Shown here: in pieces, positions 16,071-24,398 of the stretch | Numbering within the stretch: position 1 is the first letter of the stretch | Layout of the letters: every line of letters starts with the position of its first letter | Assembly: GCF_019047785.1 (NCBI RefSeq) | Contig: NZ_CP077290.1 | Coordinates: 4,588,001-4,652,000, forward strand | Reading direction: 5' to 3' | Origin: Enterobacter cancerogenus | GTDB taxonomy: Bacteria; Pseudomonadota; Gammaproteobacteria; Enterobacterales; Enterobacteriaceae | DNA length: 64,000 bases | The notes under the pieces: model-generated | What the model was told of the DNA's origin: nothing | Database searches by the model: none | What the model saw: only the letters and a program-made list of their open reading frames with translations | Translations under genes and position numbers: made by a program

Positions 16071-16748
16071 ATGCCTGAGATCGTAAAAACGCTGTCCTTC
16101 GACGAGACAGAAATCAAATTCACCGGTGACGGTAAACAGGGGATTTTTGAAGGCTACGCCTCTGTTTTTAACAACACCGATTCCGATGGCGACATCATTC
16201 TGCCCGGGGCGTTTAAAAACGCACTGGCGAACCAGACCCGCAAAGTGGCGATGTTTTTTAACCACAAGACGTGGGAGCTGCCGGTTGGTAAATGGGACAG
16301 CCTGGCCGAAGACGAAAAAGGCCTTTATGTGCGCGGTCAACTTACGCCAGGGCACAGCGGCGCCGCCGACCTGAAAGCGGCAATGCAGCACGGTACGGTT
16401 GAAGGTATGTCGGTTGGCTTTTCCGTTGCGAAAGACGATTACACCATCATTCCAACAGGCCGCATTTTTAAGAATATCCAGGCTCTGCGCGAAATCAGCG
16501 TCTGCACTTTCCCCGCCAATGAACAGGCTGGCATCGCAGCCATGAAAAGTGTCGATGGCATTGAAACGATTCGTGATGTGGAGAACTGGCTGAGGGATTC
16601 AGTCGGGCTCACCAAATCACAGGCAGTTGGGTTAATAGCCCGGTTTAAGTCAGCGATTCGGAGCGAGTCCGAGGGCGACGGAAACGAAGCACAAATCAAC
16701 GCTCTGCTTCAGAGCATTAAATCTTTCCCTTCCAATTTAGGTAATTAA
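16071..16748 (+). CDS. Prohead maturation protease (HK97 gp4-like)
   Basis: A 225-residue U35-type serine protease, equal in length to HK97 gp4. It is packed in the prohead, cuts the capsid delta domain and itself, and leaves. Candidate catalytic residues are H65 in MFFNHKTWE and S114 in EGMSVGFSV. FEGYASVFNNTDSDGD at 27-42 is family-typical. Start 16071 has GGGGG upstream; in-frame ATG 16059 is less likely. Confidence 0.93.
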   Translation: MPEIVKTLSFDETEIKFTGDGKQGIFEGYASVFNNTDSDGDIILPGAFKNALANQTRKVAMFFNHKTWELPVGKWDSLAEDEKGLYVRGQLTPGHSGAADLKAAMQHGTVEGMSVGFSVAKDDYTIIPTGRIFKNIQALREISVCTFPANEQAGIAAMKSVDGIETIRDVENWLRDSVGLTKSQAVGLIARFKSAIRSESEGDGNEAQINALLQSIKSFPSNLGN

Positions 16749-16750
16749 TT

Positions 16751-17908
16751 ATGTCTGAACTCGCTCTCATTCAAAAAGCAATCGAAGAATCCCAGCAGAA
16801 AATGACCCAGCTGTTCGATGCGCAGAAAGCTGAAATCGAAAGCACGGGCCAGGTTTCCAAACAGCTGCAGTCCGACCTGGCCAAAGTGCAGGAAGAACTG
16901 ACCAAATCCGGTACGCGTCTTTTCGATCTGGAACAGAAACTGGCTTCCGGTGCTGAAAATCCGGGTGAGAAGAAATCCTTCTCTGAACGTGCTGCTGAAG
17001 AGCTCATCAAGTCATGGGACGGCAAACAGGGCACCTTCGACGCGAAGACGTTTAACAAGTCTCTCGGCAGTGACGCTGATTCTGCTGGCTCACTGATCCA
17101 GCCGATGCAGATGCCTGGCATCATCATGCCTGGTCTGCGCCGTCTGACTATCCGTGACCTGCTGGCTCAGGGCCGAATTTCCAGCAACGCTCTCGAATAC
17201 GTGCGTGAAGAGGTGTTTACCAATAACGCCGACGTGGTGGCGGAGAAAGCGCTTAAGCCAGAATCGGATATCACCTTCAGCAAACAGACCGCGAACGTGA
17301 AGACCATCGCGCACTGGGTGCAGGCATCACGTCAGGTGATGGACGATGCGCCGATGCTGCAGTCCTACGTTAACAATCGCCTCATGTACGGCCTGGCACT
17401 GAAGGAAGAAGGCCAGCTTCTGAACGGAGACGGCACCGGGGATAACCTGGAAGGTCTGAACAAAGTGGCAACCGCCTACGACACCTCGCTGAATGCCACC
17501 GGCGACACCCGTGCTGACATTATCGCTCACGCTATTTATCAGGTGACCGAATCTGAGTTTAGCGCTTCCGGTATCGTCCTGAACCCGCGCGACTGGCACA
17601 ACATTGCGCTGCTGAAAGACAATGAAGGCCGCTATATCTTCGGCGGTCCTCAGGCGTTTACCAGCAACATCATGTGGGGTCTGCCAGTAGTCCCGACTAA
17701 GGCACAGGCCGCCGGTACCTTTACGGTGGGCGGTTTCGATATGGCCTCACAGGTGTGGGATCGCATGGATGCCACCGTGGAAGTCAGCCGTGAAGACCGC
17801 GATAACTTCGTGAAAAACATGCTGACCATCCTGTGTGAAGAACGCCTTGCGCTGGCGCACTATCGCCCGACGGCAATCATCAAGGGCACTTTCTCTTCTG
17901 GCTCATGA
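16751..17908 (+). CDS. Major capsid protein, HK97 gp5-type, crosslinking
   Basis: A 385-residue capsid protein, the length of HK97 gp5 and, as far as I remember that sequence, nearly identical to it. Residues 2-103 are the scaffolding delta domain. Cleavage is expected after K103 (FNKSLGSDAD), giving S104 as new N-terminus. The crosslinking set is complete: K169 in the E-loop (AEKALKPESD), N356 (FVKNMLT) and E363 (LCEERLA). It should therefore form covalent chainmail. A hairpin follows at 17916. Confidence 0.97.
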   Translation: MSELALIQKAIEESQQKMTQLFDAQKAEIESTGQVSKQLQSDLAKVQEELTKSGTRLFDLEQKLASGAENPGEKKSFSERAAEELIKSWDGKQGTFDAKTFNKSLGSDADSAGSLIQPMQMPGIIMPGLRRLTIRDLLAQGRISSNALEYVREEVFTNNADVVAEKALKPESDITFSKQTANVKTIAHWVQASRQVMDDAPMLQSYVNNRLMYGLALKEEGQLLNGDGTGDNLEGLNKVATAYDTSLNATGDTRADIIAHAIYQVTESEFSASGIVLNPRDWHNIALLKDNEGRYIFGGPQAFTSNIMWGLPVVPTKAQAAGTFTVGGFDMASQVWDRMDATVEVSREDRDNFVKNMLTILCEERLALAHYRPTAIIKGTFSSGS

Positions 17909-17915
17909 TGGAGGA

Positions 17916-17937
17916 GGGCGGGGTAACCCGCCCTTTT
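17916..17937 (+). terminator. Strong hairpin after the capsid gene
   Basis: GGGCGGG (17916-17922) pairs with CCCGCCC (17927-17933) around GTAA, followed by four T. It probably trims transcription after the abundant capsid message so that connector proteins are made in smaller amounts. Confidence 0.65.
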
Positions 17938-17942
17938 AACGT

Positions 17943-18269
17943 ATGGCGATAGATGTTTTGGATGTAATTAGCCTCCCCCTTTTCAAACAGCAGATTGAGT
18001 TTGAGGAGGATGACAGGGACGAGCTGATCACGCTGTACGCACAGGCAGCCTTTGACTACTGCTACCGGTGGTGTGATGAACCGGCATGGAAAGCGGCAAC
18101 TGACATTCCTGCAGCAGTGAAGGGCGCCGTACTGCTGGTGTTTGCGGACATGTTCGAGCACAGGACCGCGCAGAGTGAAGTACAGCTTTATGAGAACGCC
18201 GCCGCAGAACGGATGATGTTAATCCATCGCAACTGGCGCGGTAAATCTGAACCTGAGGAGGGCTCCTGA
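17943..18269 (+). CDS. Head-tail connector, HK97 gp6-type
   Basis: A 108-residue helical adaptor, the length of HK97 gp6, which forms a ring under the portal. The N-terminal IDVLDVISLPLFKQQIEFEED and the central AVKGAVLLVFADMFEHR helix are typical of the gp6 / phage_gp6 family. It overlaps the next gene by one base (TGATG). Confidence 0.9.
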   Translation: MAIDVLDVISLPLFKQQIEFEEDDRDELITLYAQAAFDYCYRWCDEPAWKAATDIPAAVKGAVLLVFADMFEHRTAQSEVQLYENAAAERMMLIHRNWRGKSEPEEGS

Positions 18270-18607
18270 TGGAACCTGGACGATTCAGGCACCGGGTAAA
18301 AATTCTCACCTTCACGACTTCGCGCGATCCATCTGGTCAGCCGGTTGAATCGTGGACAGGTGGCAACCCGGTCCCGGCTGAGGTAAAGGGGATCAGCGGC
18401 AGAGAGCAGATGTCAGGCGGCGCGGAAACGGCGCAGGCAACCATTCGGGTCTGGATGCGCTTCAGGTCAGAGCTGAATGCCTCTTCTCGTCTGGAAGTCC
18501 TCAGCGGCCCGTATAAAGGTCAGGTGCTAAATATCATCGGTCCTCCTGTAGCAAATGCGACCGGCACTCGCCTGGAAATTCTTTGCAAAACGGGAGTTGA
18601 AAAATGA
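18269..18607 (+). CDS. Head closure protein (head-tail joining family)
   Basis: A 112-residue beta-barrel type head-completion protein (GRFRHRVKILTF at 4-15, then PSGQPVESW). It closes the head by binding below the gp6-like ring. AGGAGGG precedes the ATG. It is coupled to neighbours at both ends. Confidence 0.85.
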   Translation: MEPGRFRHRVKILTFTTSRDPSGQPVESWTGGNPVPAEVKGISGREQMSGGAETAQATIRVWMRFRSELNASSRLEVLSGPYKGQVLNIIGPPVANATGTRLEILCKTGVEK

Positions 18608-19053
18608 TTGAGACGAGCCTCGATTTTTCCGGGTTAAATGACATCGCAAAGGATCTGGAGGCGCTTAGCCGCGCTGAAAACAACAAGGTTCTGCGTGACG
18701 CCACGCGCGCTGGCGCCGAAGTGCTTAAGGAAGAAGTGATCGCCCGCGCGCCGGTGCGTACCGGGAAACTGAAAAAAAACGTGGTGGTGGTGACCCAAAA
18801 AAGCCGCCGCCGCGGGGAAATTTCTTCTGGTATTCACATCCGTGGCCGCAACATGCGAACCGGTAATAGCGACAACACCATGAAAGCCAGCGATCCGCGT
18901 AATGCGTTTTACTGGCGATTCGTAGAAATGGGAACCGTTAACATGCCACCGCACCCTTTCATTCGTCCCGCGTTCGATGTTCGCCAGGAGCAGGCGACAG
19001 AGGTTGCGATCAGGCGCATGAACCAGGCCATTGACGAGGCATTAAGCAAATGA
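18604..19053 (+). CDS. HK97-gp10 family tail completion protein
   Basis: A 149-residue protein of the HK97-gp10-like family, recognised by ARAPVRTGKLKKNVVV near 47-62 and FYWRFVEMGTVNMPPHPFIR near 99-118. It is needed at the tail end that joins the head. ATGA overlaps link it to both neighbours. Confidence 0.88.
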   Translation: MIETSLDFSGLNDIAKDLEALSRAENNKVLRDATRAGAEVLKEEVIARAPVRTGKLKKNVVVVTQKSRRRGEISSGIHIRGRNMRTGNSDNTMKASDPRNAFYWRFVEMGTVNMPPHPFIRPAFDVRQEQATEVAIRRMNQAIDEALSK

Positions 19054-19397
19054 CGGAAGACGATCTCTATCCTCTGCTGGAACCGCTGGCCGGAGGGCAG
19101 GTTTATCCCTACGTTGCGCCGCTCGACAGTGACGGGAAGCCTTCAGTCTCTCCGCCCTGGGTAATATTCTCGATTATTACCGACGTGGCCGCAGACGTTC
19201 TTTGCGGTCAGGCTGAATCTGCCGTTTCTGTGCAGGTTGATGTCTATTCCAGCACCATCACTGAAGCGCGCACGATCAGGAATATGGCGCTTGATGCTCT
19301 GCAGGTGCTGAAGCCGGAAAGCATTGTGAAAACGCCGGGCTATGAGCCTGATCTGCGCTATCACCGGGCAACGCTCGAATTTCAGGTAACCGTTTAA
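19050..19397 (+). CDS. DUF3168 tail completion/terminator protein
   Basis: A 115-residue DUF3168 protein (VYPYVAPLDSDGKPSVSPPW, then VQVDVYSSTITEAR). This family caps the tail tube and makes the neck, in the role of lambda gpU. A terminator follows at 19414. Confidence 0.85.
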   Translation: MTEDDLYPLLEPLAGGQVYPYVAPLDSDGKPSVSPPWVIFSIITDVAADVLCGQAESAVSVQVDVYSSTITEARTIRNMALDALQVLKPESIVKTPGYEPDLRYHRATLEFQVTV

Positions 19398-19413
19398 CCT
19401 TACCCACCATAAC

Positions 19414-19438
19414 AGACCGCTCCGGCGGTCTTTTTTTT
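19414..19438 (+). terminator. Intrinsic terminator before the tail tube gene
   Basis: AGACCGC (19414-19420) pairs with GCGGTCT (19425-19431), with eight T overlapping and following. It marks the head/tail boundary of the late operon. Confidence 0.75.
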
Positions 19439-19451
19439 AACTGGAGAAACC

Positions 19452-19922
19452 ATGACCAGTAAGTATGAAGTCACAAAGGGGATGACCTTTGCCGTCTCCG
19501 ACGCACCCGTAACCGCCGAGGATTTTAACGCCTCAGGTTTCCCGGGGGCTGGTGTTACCTGGCTGGAAGCAGCCTGTGCAACAAAGGAGATCACCTTCAC
19601 CGGCGGACAGAAAGGGGATATCGACGTAACCACGCTGTGCTCAACTGAACAGGAGCAAACCAACGGCCTCGCCGCGCCTGCTGAAATGAGCATTACCCGT
19701 AACTGGGTTGGCGATGAAGCAGCACAGGAGGCACTACAGACCGCTTACGAAAATGACGAACTGCGCGCGCTGCGCGTGGTATTCCCGTCTGGCAACGGTT
19801 TCTACGTGCTGGTGGAGGTACGCCAGAGCTCATGGTCTGCTGCAACCTCTTCCGTTGTTGGCGCTACCTATTCTCTGCGTGTACGCGGCAAACCTAAACG
19901 CATCTACGCGTCTGGTTCCTGA
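19452..19922 (+). CDS. Major tail tube protein
   Basis: A 156-residue tail tube subunit placed between tail completion and chaperone genes. The pattern KGDIDVTTLCSTEQEQTNGL near 53-72 and a C-terminal beta-rich part match lambda gpV/HK97-type tube proteins. CTGGAG precedes the ATG. Terminators on both sides isolate it, which fits a need for high output. Confidence 0.85.
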   Translation: MTSKYEVTKGMTFAVSDAPVTAEDFNASGFPGAGVTWLEAACATKEITFTGGQKGDIDVTTLCSTEQEQTNGLAAPAEMSITRNWVGDEAAQEALQTAYENDELRALRVVFPSGNGFYVLVEVRQSSWSAATSSVVGATYSLRVRGKPKRIYASGS

Positions 19923-19943
19923 GCGGCTTCGGCCGCTTTTTTT
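19922..19943 (+). terminator. Intrinsic terminator after the tail tube gene
   Basis: AGCGGC (19922-19927), loop TTCG, GCCGCT (19932-19937) and a run of seven T. The stem overlaps the stop codon of the tube gene. Confidence 0.8.
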
Positions 19944-19976
19944 ATCCCTCCGATCATGTAACAAGAGAAAAATGAA

Positions 19977-20378
19977 ATGCCGCAAAAAACATCACAGAAT
20001 TCATTACGCAACGTGGCGCTTACAGCATCGAAAGCCTATCGCACCAAAGAAGGTATCACGGTCCCTGAATGGGATGGCGCAAAGGTAACGCTGCGTGAAC
20101 CCTCTGGCGATGCCTGGGTGAAATTCCGGGAGATCGTTAATCCCCAGCTCGCCGAGGGCGAAGAGGCACCGACTCTGACGGAGGCGGAAAAGTTTCTGCG
20201 TAACAAAGAGGCTGATGTGGTTCTGTTTATTGACGTTCTGCTGGATGAAAACGGCGAGCGAGTATTCAGCGATGAGGATCAGGAGCAGGTATCTAAAATT
20301 TATGGTCCTGTGCACTCCCGCCTGCTGGCTCAGGCCCTCAACCTCGGAATGAGCCAAGAAGAAGCGGGAAAGCCGTAA
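19977..20378 (+). CDS. Tail assembly chaperone, short form (gpG-like)
   Basis: A 133-residue acidic chaperone that coats the tape measure protein during tail assembly. It ends six bases after the slippery heptamer at 20366-20372, and a fraction of ribosomes shift to make the longer G-T product. Family features include the TVPEWDGAKVTLREPSGDAW stretch near 28-47 and a highly acidic middle. Confidence 0.88.
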   Translation: MPQKTSQNSLRNVALTASKAYRTKEGITVPEWDGAKVTLREPSGDAWVKFREIVNPQLAEGEEAPTLTEAEKFLRNKEADVVLFIDVLLDENGERVFSDEDQEQVSKIYGPVHSRLLAQALNLGMSQEEAGKP

Positions 20379-20665
20379 AGCAGCCGCTGACCTTCTTCCT
20401 GATGTCGCTGGCTCTCCGGTTGGGGCGCACTCTCCACGAACTGCGCCAGACCATGACCGCCAGCGAGCTCAAAATGTGGATCGAGTTCGACCGCATTAGT
20501 CCGATTGGCGACTGGCGCGCTGATGCTCAGGCGGCACAGATCTCCGTTGCAATGCTGAACTCTCAGGGCGGGAAATTCACTATCCCTGACGTGATGCTGA
20601 AATGGGGTGAGCAGGAAGAAGACAGGGAGATCAGCAAGCTGGAGGAATGGATGTCTGGATTGTAA
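19977..20665 (+). CDS. Tail assembly chaperone fusion (gpGT-like) by -1 frameshift
   Basis: The zero frame reads GCG GGA AAG CCG TAA. At GGGAAAG (20366-20372) tandem slippage by -1 moves ribosomes into the frame that runs to the stop at 20663-20665, giving about 229 residues. The same heptamer is used by lambda G/T. The T part (from about 20372) contains ALRLGRTLHELRQTMTASEL and FDRISPIGDWRADAQAAQIS, typical of the DUF4035-like T domain that recruits the tube protein. Confidence 0.85.
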
Positions 20666-20697
20666 CTTAATCTGCCATTTTTCATTTTCATGCGCTA

Positions 20698-20727
20698 CCC
20701 TATGAGTGATTTTTTAAGCTCATAGGG
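20698..20727. repeat. 9-bp inverted repeat upstream of the lipoprotein gene
   Basis: CCCTATGAG (20698-20706) and CTCATAGGG (20719-20727) are perfect arms around a 12-base AT-rich loop, 10 bases before the lipoprotein start codon. It could be a hairpin that insulates the moron, or an operator over its promoter. Confidence 0.6.
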
Positions 20728-20737
20728 AATTTAGAAA

Positions 20738-21079
20738 ATGTTTAAGTATCTTTTTGTTATTTGTTTGTCTTTATTTATAACCGCATGCAAACCCAGCGAT
20801 GAAGAAATGATTAAATTTGGCGAGTCTTTAGTAAAGCAATCGCTAAAAGATCCAGAGAGCGCTAAATTTAATTCATTCTATCGCCAGTTTGGCGATGGTG
20901 TTGGATATGTCTGTGGGACTGTTAATGCAAAAAACTCATATGGCGGCTATGTTGGAAATAGAAATTATTACGTTCACCTGACTGTTAAAGACGGTAAAGT
21001 TGTTGATAATAGTCCAGTCAAAATAATTGACGAGAAAGATGATAAAGGTGAGGCTAATTTCAATAGCATATGCCAGTAA
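20738..21079 (+). CDS. Lipoprotein moron before the tape measure gene
   Basis: A 113-residue lipoprotein with signal peptide and lipobox LFITAC (Cys17), followed by a small periplasmic domain (YVCGTVNAKNSYGGYVGNRN, then a final NSICQ with a cysteine that may pair). It is AT-rich, has its own upstream inverted repeat and downstream terminator, and breaks the tail operon between the G-T and tape measure genes. In HK97 the same slot holds gp15, which blocks superinfecting DNA entry. An exclusion role here is inferred from position and cell location. Confidence 0.75.
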   Translation: MFKYLFVICLSLFITACKPSDEEMIKFGESLVKQSLKDPESAKFNSFYRQFGDGVGYVCGTVNAKNSYGGYVGNRNYYVHLTVKDGKVVDNSPVKIIDEKDDKGEANFNSICQ

Positions 21080-21087
21080 AATAAATA

Positions 21088-21110
21088 AAGCCCTTCGGGG
21101 CTTTTTTTTT
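21088..21110 (+). terminator. Intrinsic terminator of the lipoprotein gene
   Basis: AAGCCC (21088-21093), loop TTCG, GGGCTT (21098-21103) and nine to ten T. It ends just before the tape measure gene. Confidence 0.85.
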
Positions 21111-21121
21111 ATAGGCTTCGT

Positions 21122-24100
21122 ATGGCGACCCTGCGTGAATTAATCATCAAAATTTCGGCGAACTCAACTTCTTTCCAGTCTGAGATCGCCAGGGCGTCCC
21201 GCATGGGAACCGATTACTACCGCACTATGGAACAGGGCGGTAAAAAAGCTGCAGCGGCCACGCGTGAAACCCAGCGTTCTTTGGCTGACCTGAACTCTCA
21301 ACTTGCAACCGTGCGATCTTCTGCTGCCGGGCTTGCCGGTGCGTGGGCTGGTGCATTTGCCACGCATCAGCTGATCGCGTTTGCCGATACATGGAACCAG
21401 CTGAATGGACGCCTTCGCCTAGCTTCTTCTTCCAGCGATGATTACGTGGAATCACAGCGCGTACTCATGGAGATCAGCCAGCGCACCGGAACATCCCTTG
21501 AAGCGAACAGCAACCTTTACAGCCGAATTGCACAGTCCCTGCGTGATGCTGGTTACGCTTCTGCTGACGTCGCAAAAGTTACGGAAACCGTTGCAACCTC
21601 ACTGAAGCTGTCTGGCGCCAGCACCGAAGAAGCGAGCTCCGTTATCACCCAGCTTAGCCAGGCGCTTGGCTCAGGCGTTTTGCGAGGTGAAGAATTTAAC
21701 TCCATCATGGAGAACGGCGGCCGCCTAGCGAAACTGCTGGCTGATGGGCTGGGCACCACTGTTGGTGGTCTGCGAAACATGGCCAACAATGGCGAGCTGA
21801 CCACAGATAAGATCGTCCCATTACTGACTAACGTCGAGATACTCCGTAAAGAGTTTGACACCCTTCCTGCTTCCATCAGCGGTTCAGCCCAGAAAGTGCA
21901 AAACGCCTTTCTTGCATGGGTTGGTGGCGCGAACGACGCCATCGGCGCTTCTTCCACGCTGTCCGGCGTGCTGGATGGTCTGGCGAATAACATCGATGAT
22001 GTGGCAAATACAGCCGGTATTCTGGTTGGCGTTGGCTTGGCCCGTTATTTTGGGAATATGGTTGGCAGCATAGCGCAATCCACCCGGGCGGTGTTGTCCA
22101 ATACTGCAGCAGAGATAGAGTTGGCTCAGGCACAAGTTCGTGGTGCTCAGGTTAGCGTGGCGATTGGCCGAGAGGCAGTTTACCGTGCGCAGAAAGCACG
22201 AGCGGCAGCGACCAGTATTGAAGAGCAGATTGTAGCTGAACGAAAACTAGCAGCTACCCAGGCCTCCCTCGATAAAGCATTAGCCGGAAGAACTTCAGCC
22301 CTTAATAATCTCACCAATACAGCCTCAGTGATGTCCAGGTTGGGGGGGAATGTGCTGGGTCTTCTTGGTGGTTGGCCGGGAGTAATTATTGGTGCCGGCG
22401 CGGCGATGTATGGTTTGTATCAGCATACCCAGCAGGTGCACAAGGAGGCGGTTGGCTTTGCCAATAATCTGGATGAAATAAACGGTAAGCTGCAGCAGAT
22501 GTCGGTGCTTGGCCTGCGTTCGACCGCGGCTGATGCCCGTACATCTTTACAGGCGCAAAAACAGGACCTGGCCGACCTCGACTCTCAGATCGCGAAGGTG
22601 AAAGACAGCCTTAAGGCGGTTGACCAAATCCAGCAGGACTACAACCGCCATCCGACGCTGACTCAAATCAATACCTTCATGGATCAGGCCGATATCACGG
22701 CCAAAAACGTTGAACTTACCGACAAGCTGAACCAACTGGAGTACAAGCGGGAACAGGCAGCGTCTAAGGTTGAGCAAACGCAGAAGCTGGTTAACGATGC
22801 CAGCGATAAGGCAACACAAAAGGCTATTGAGCAGGCTGGTGCCGTTTCAATCCTGAAAGGTGCGTATGATCTGTTAAACCGCTCGATGTCAGCGACTGCT
22901 GGCGCCAAGCCACCACAGTATTCCGGGCCAGTTGTCTCTCTGGCGAACGCAACACCTCAGCAGCAAACCGCGCTTGAGCGATCACGTCGCGATAACGAGC
23001 TGGCCAGCCTCAGCGGCTTAGAAAAACTCCATCAGCAGCACGTCTATGAAGCAGAAGATCTGAAGCTGACGGGGGCTCTTTACACCCAGTACATCTACAA
23101 CAAGGATCAGGCAGCCAAAAAGGATGCGGCAGCAGCAGAGGCCAAAAAGACCTCCACGGCTGCTTCGAATGCGCAGAGTAAAGCCGAGCGCGAAGCGGCC
23201 AGCACCGCTGAGCAGTATTCCCGTAAGATGGCCGATCTGAGCGTGGCTATTGATGTGCAGCGCGTGCGGGCAACGGAGGGAGAAAAAGCCTCCGATCTTT
23301 ATGCTGCTTCCCACCAGGCTGGCACTAAATGGACGGATGAGCAGCGCAGGGCAATTCAGGCATCGTCTACAGAACTGGCGAAGTGGACCCAAAAGGCTGA
23401 TGAGAACGTGCGCAAGCAGCGCGAACAGGCTGATGCCCTGAAGGATTTAACTGAAGCGGCCAGGAAGTTCAGGGACGAGGCTACTCTGACAACTGAAACC
23501 AGAGGAATGAGCGATCGCCAGCGCAGCCGGTTCGATGAAACGCAGCAGATTGACCGTGTTTTTGCCAAAACTGACGGCGGTACCGAAGCAATCGCACAGC
23601 GTGCGGCGGCTCTCGATGCGCTGGACAAAAAATATAAAGCAATCGCTGCTTCTGAGGCTGACTGGACTGCAGGCGCCGAGAAGGGATTTAAAAACTGGTT
23701 TGATACCGCTTCTGATTATTCCTCGCAGACAGCAGACCTTGTGAACAACTCAATGACAGGTCTTATCGGAAATATTTCCGATGCTTTATCAGGCAATAAA
23801 GTTGACTGGGAGGATTGGTCGAAATCGGTACTGGCTTCTATGCAAAAAATTATCCTCAACGCAATGTTGGTCAATTCGTTGAAGTCTGCAGGAGGTGGGG
23901 GACTGTTCGGCTCTCTTGGCGGTCTTTTTGGTGGGGGGGATGCAACCTCTGCAGGAAGTACACCATTAGGCGCATATTCCGGCGCGGCCAGCGGACTGAA
24001 GTTTGCCAAAGGCGGCATCTTTGATTCCCCAAATCTTAGCCATTTCAGTAATTCGATCATTTCCAGCCCGACGATGTTCAAATTTGCCAAAGGCGATGGA

Positions 24101-24382
24101 TTGATGGGTGAAGCTGGCCCCGAGGCTGTGATGCCACTAACCAGGACACCGAATGGTACTCTTGGCGTCAGGATGATCGGTACTACAGCTGCTGGTGGTG
24201 GAGGTGGTGAAATCCATATCACCCAGCATATCAATGTTTCTGGTAACGGTGACGCAGCACTTAATCGTGCCATGCAGGAGGCCGCGCGTCAGGGAGCTGC
24301 CGATGGTGCTAAAAAAGCCCGGCAGGACATGCTGAGTGATTTCCAGACCAACGGGCAGGGCAGGCGACTGCTTGGCGTTTAA
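21122..24382 (+). CDS. Tail tape measure protein
   Basis: A 1086-residue protein that sets tail length and leaves with DNA at infection. The N-terminal 300 residues include the conserved phage tape-measure domain (SGASTEEASSVITQLSQALG and LRGEEFNSIMENGGRLAKLL). A hydrophobic stretch at about 408-432 is followed by a long Ala/Gln/Lys-rich helical part. The C-terminus is Gly-rich with a lambda-H-like end (MGEAGPEAVMPLTRTPNG). It is preceded by the chaperone pair and the lipoprotein moron. Confidence 0.93.
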   Translation: MATLRELIIKISANSTSFQSEIARASRMGTDYYRTMEQGGKKAAAATRETQRSLADLNSQLATVRSSAAGLAGAWAGAFATHQLIAFADTWNQLNGRLRLASSSSDDYVESQRVLMEISQRTGTSLEANSNLYSRIAQSLRDAGYASADVAKVTETVATSLKLSGASTEEASSVITQLSQALGSGVLRGEEFNSIMENGGRLAKLLADGLGTTVGGLRNMANNGELTTDKIVPLLTNVEILRKEFDTLPASISGSAQKVQNAFLAWVGGANDAIGASSTLSGVLDGLANNIDDVANTAGILVGVGLARYFGNMVGSIAQSTRAVLSNTAAEIELAQAQVRGAQVSVAIGREAVYRAQKARAAATSIEEQIVAERKLAATQASLDKALAGRTSALNNLTNTASVMSRLGGNVLGLLGGWPGVIIGAGAAMYGLYQHTQQVHKEAVGFANNLDEINGKLQQMSVLGLRSTAADARTSLQAQKQDLADLDSQIAKVKDSLKAVDQIQQDYNRHPTLTQINTFMDQADITAKNVELTDKLNQLEYKREQAASKVEQTQKLVNDASDKATQKAIEQAGAVSILKGAYDLLNRSMSATAGAKPPQYSGPVVSLANATPQQQTALERSRRDNELASLSGLEKLHQQHVYEAEDLKLTGALYTQYIYNKDQAAKKDAAAAEAKKTSTAASNAQSKAEREAASTAEQYSRKMADLSVAIDVQRVRATEGEKASDLYAASHQAGTKWTDEQRRAIQASSTELAKWTQKADENVRKQREQADALKDLTEAARKFRDEATLTTETRGMSDRQRSRFDETQQIDRVFAKTDGGTEAIAQRAAALDALDKKYKAIAASEADWTAGAEKGFKNWFDTASDYSSQTADLVNNSMTGLIGNISDALSGNKVDWEDWSKSVLASMQKIILNAMLVNSLKSAGGGGLFGSLGGLFGGGDATSAGSTPLGAYSGAASGLKFAKGGIFDSPNLSHFSNSIISSPTMFKFAKGDGLMGEAGPEAVMPLTRTPNGTLGVRMIGTTAAGGGGGEIHITQHINVSGNGDAALNRAMQEAARQGAADGAKKARQDMLSDFQTNGQGRRLLGV

Positions 24383-24398
24383 TAAGGAGTGAATAAGT

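Noticed and set aside
23716..24273. 185-codon minus-strand frame inside the tape measure gene
   Set aside because: Proline-rich mirror of the Gly-rich tape measure C-terminus; typical shadow.
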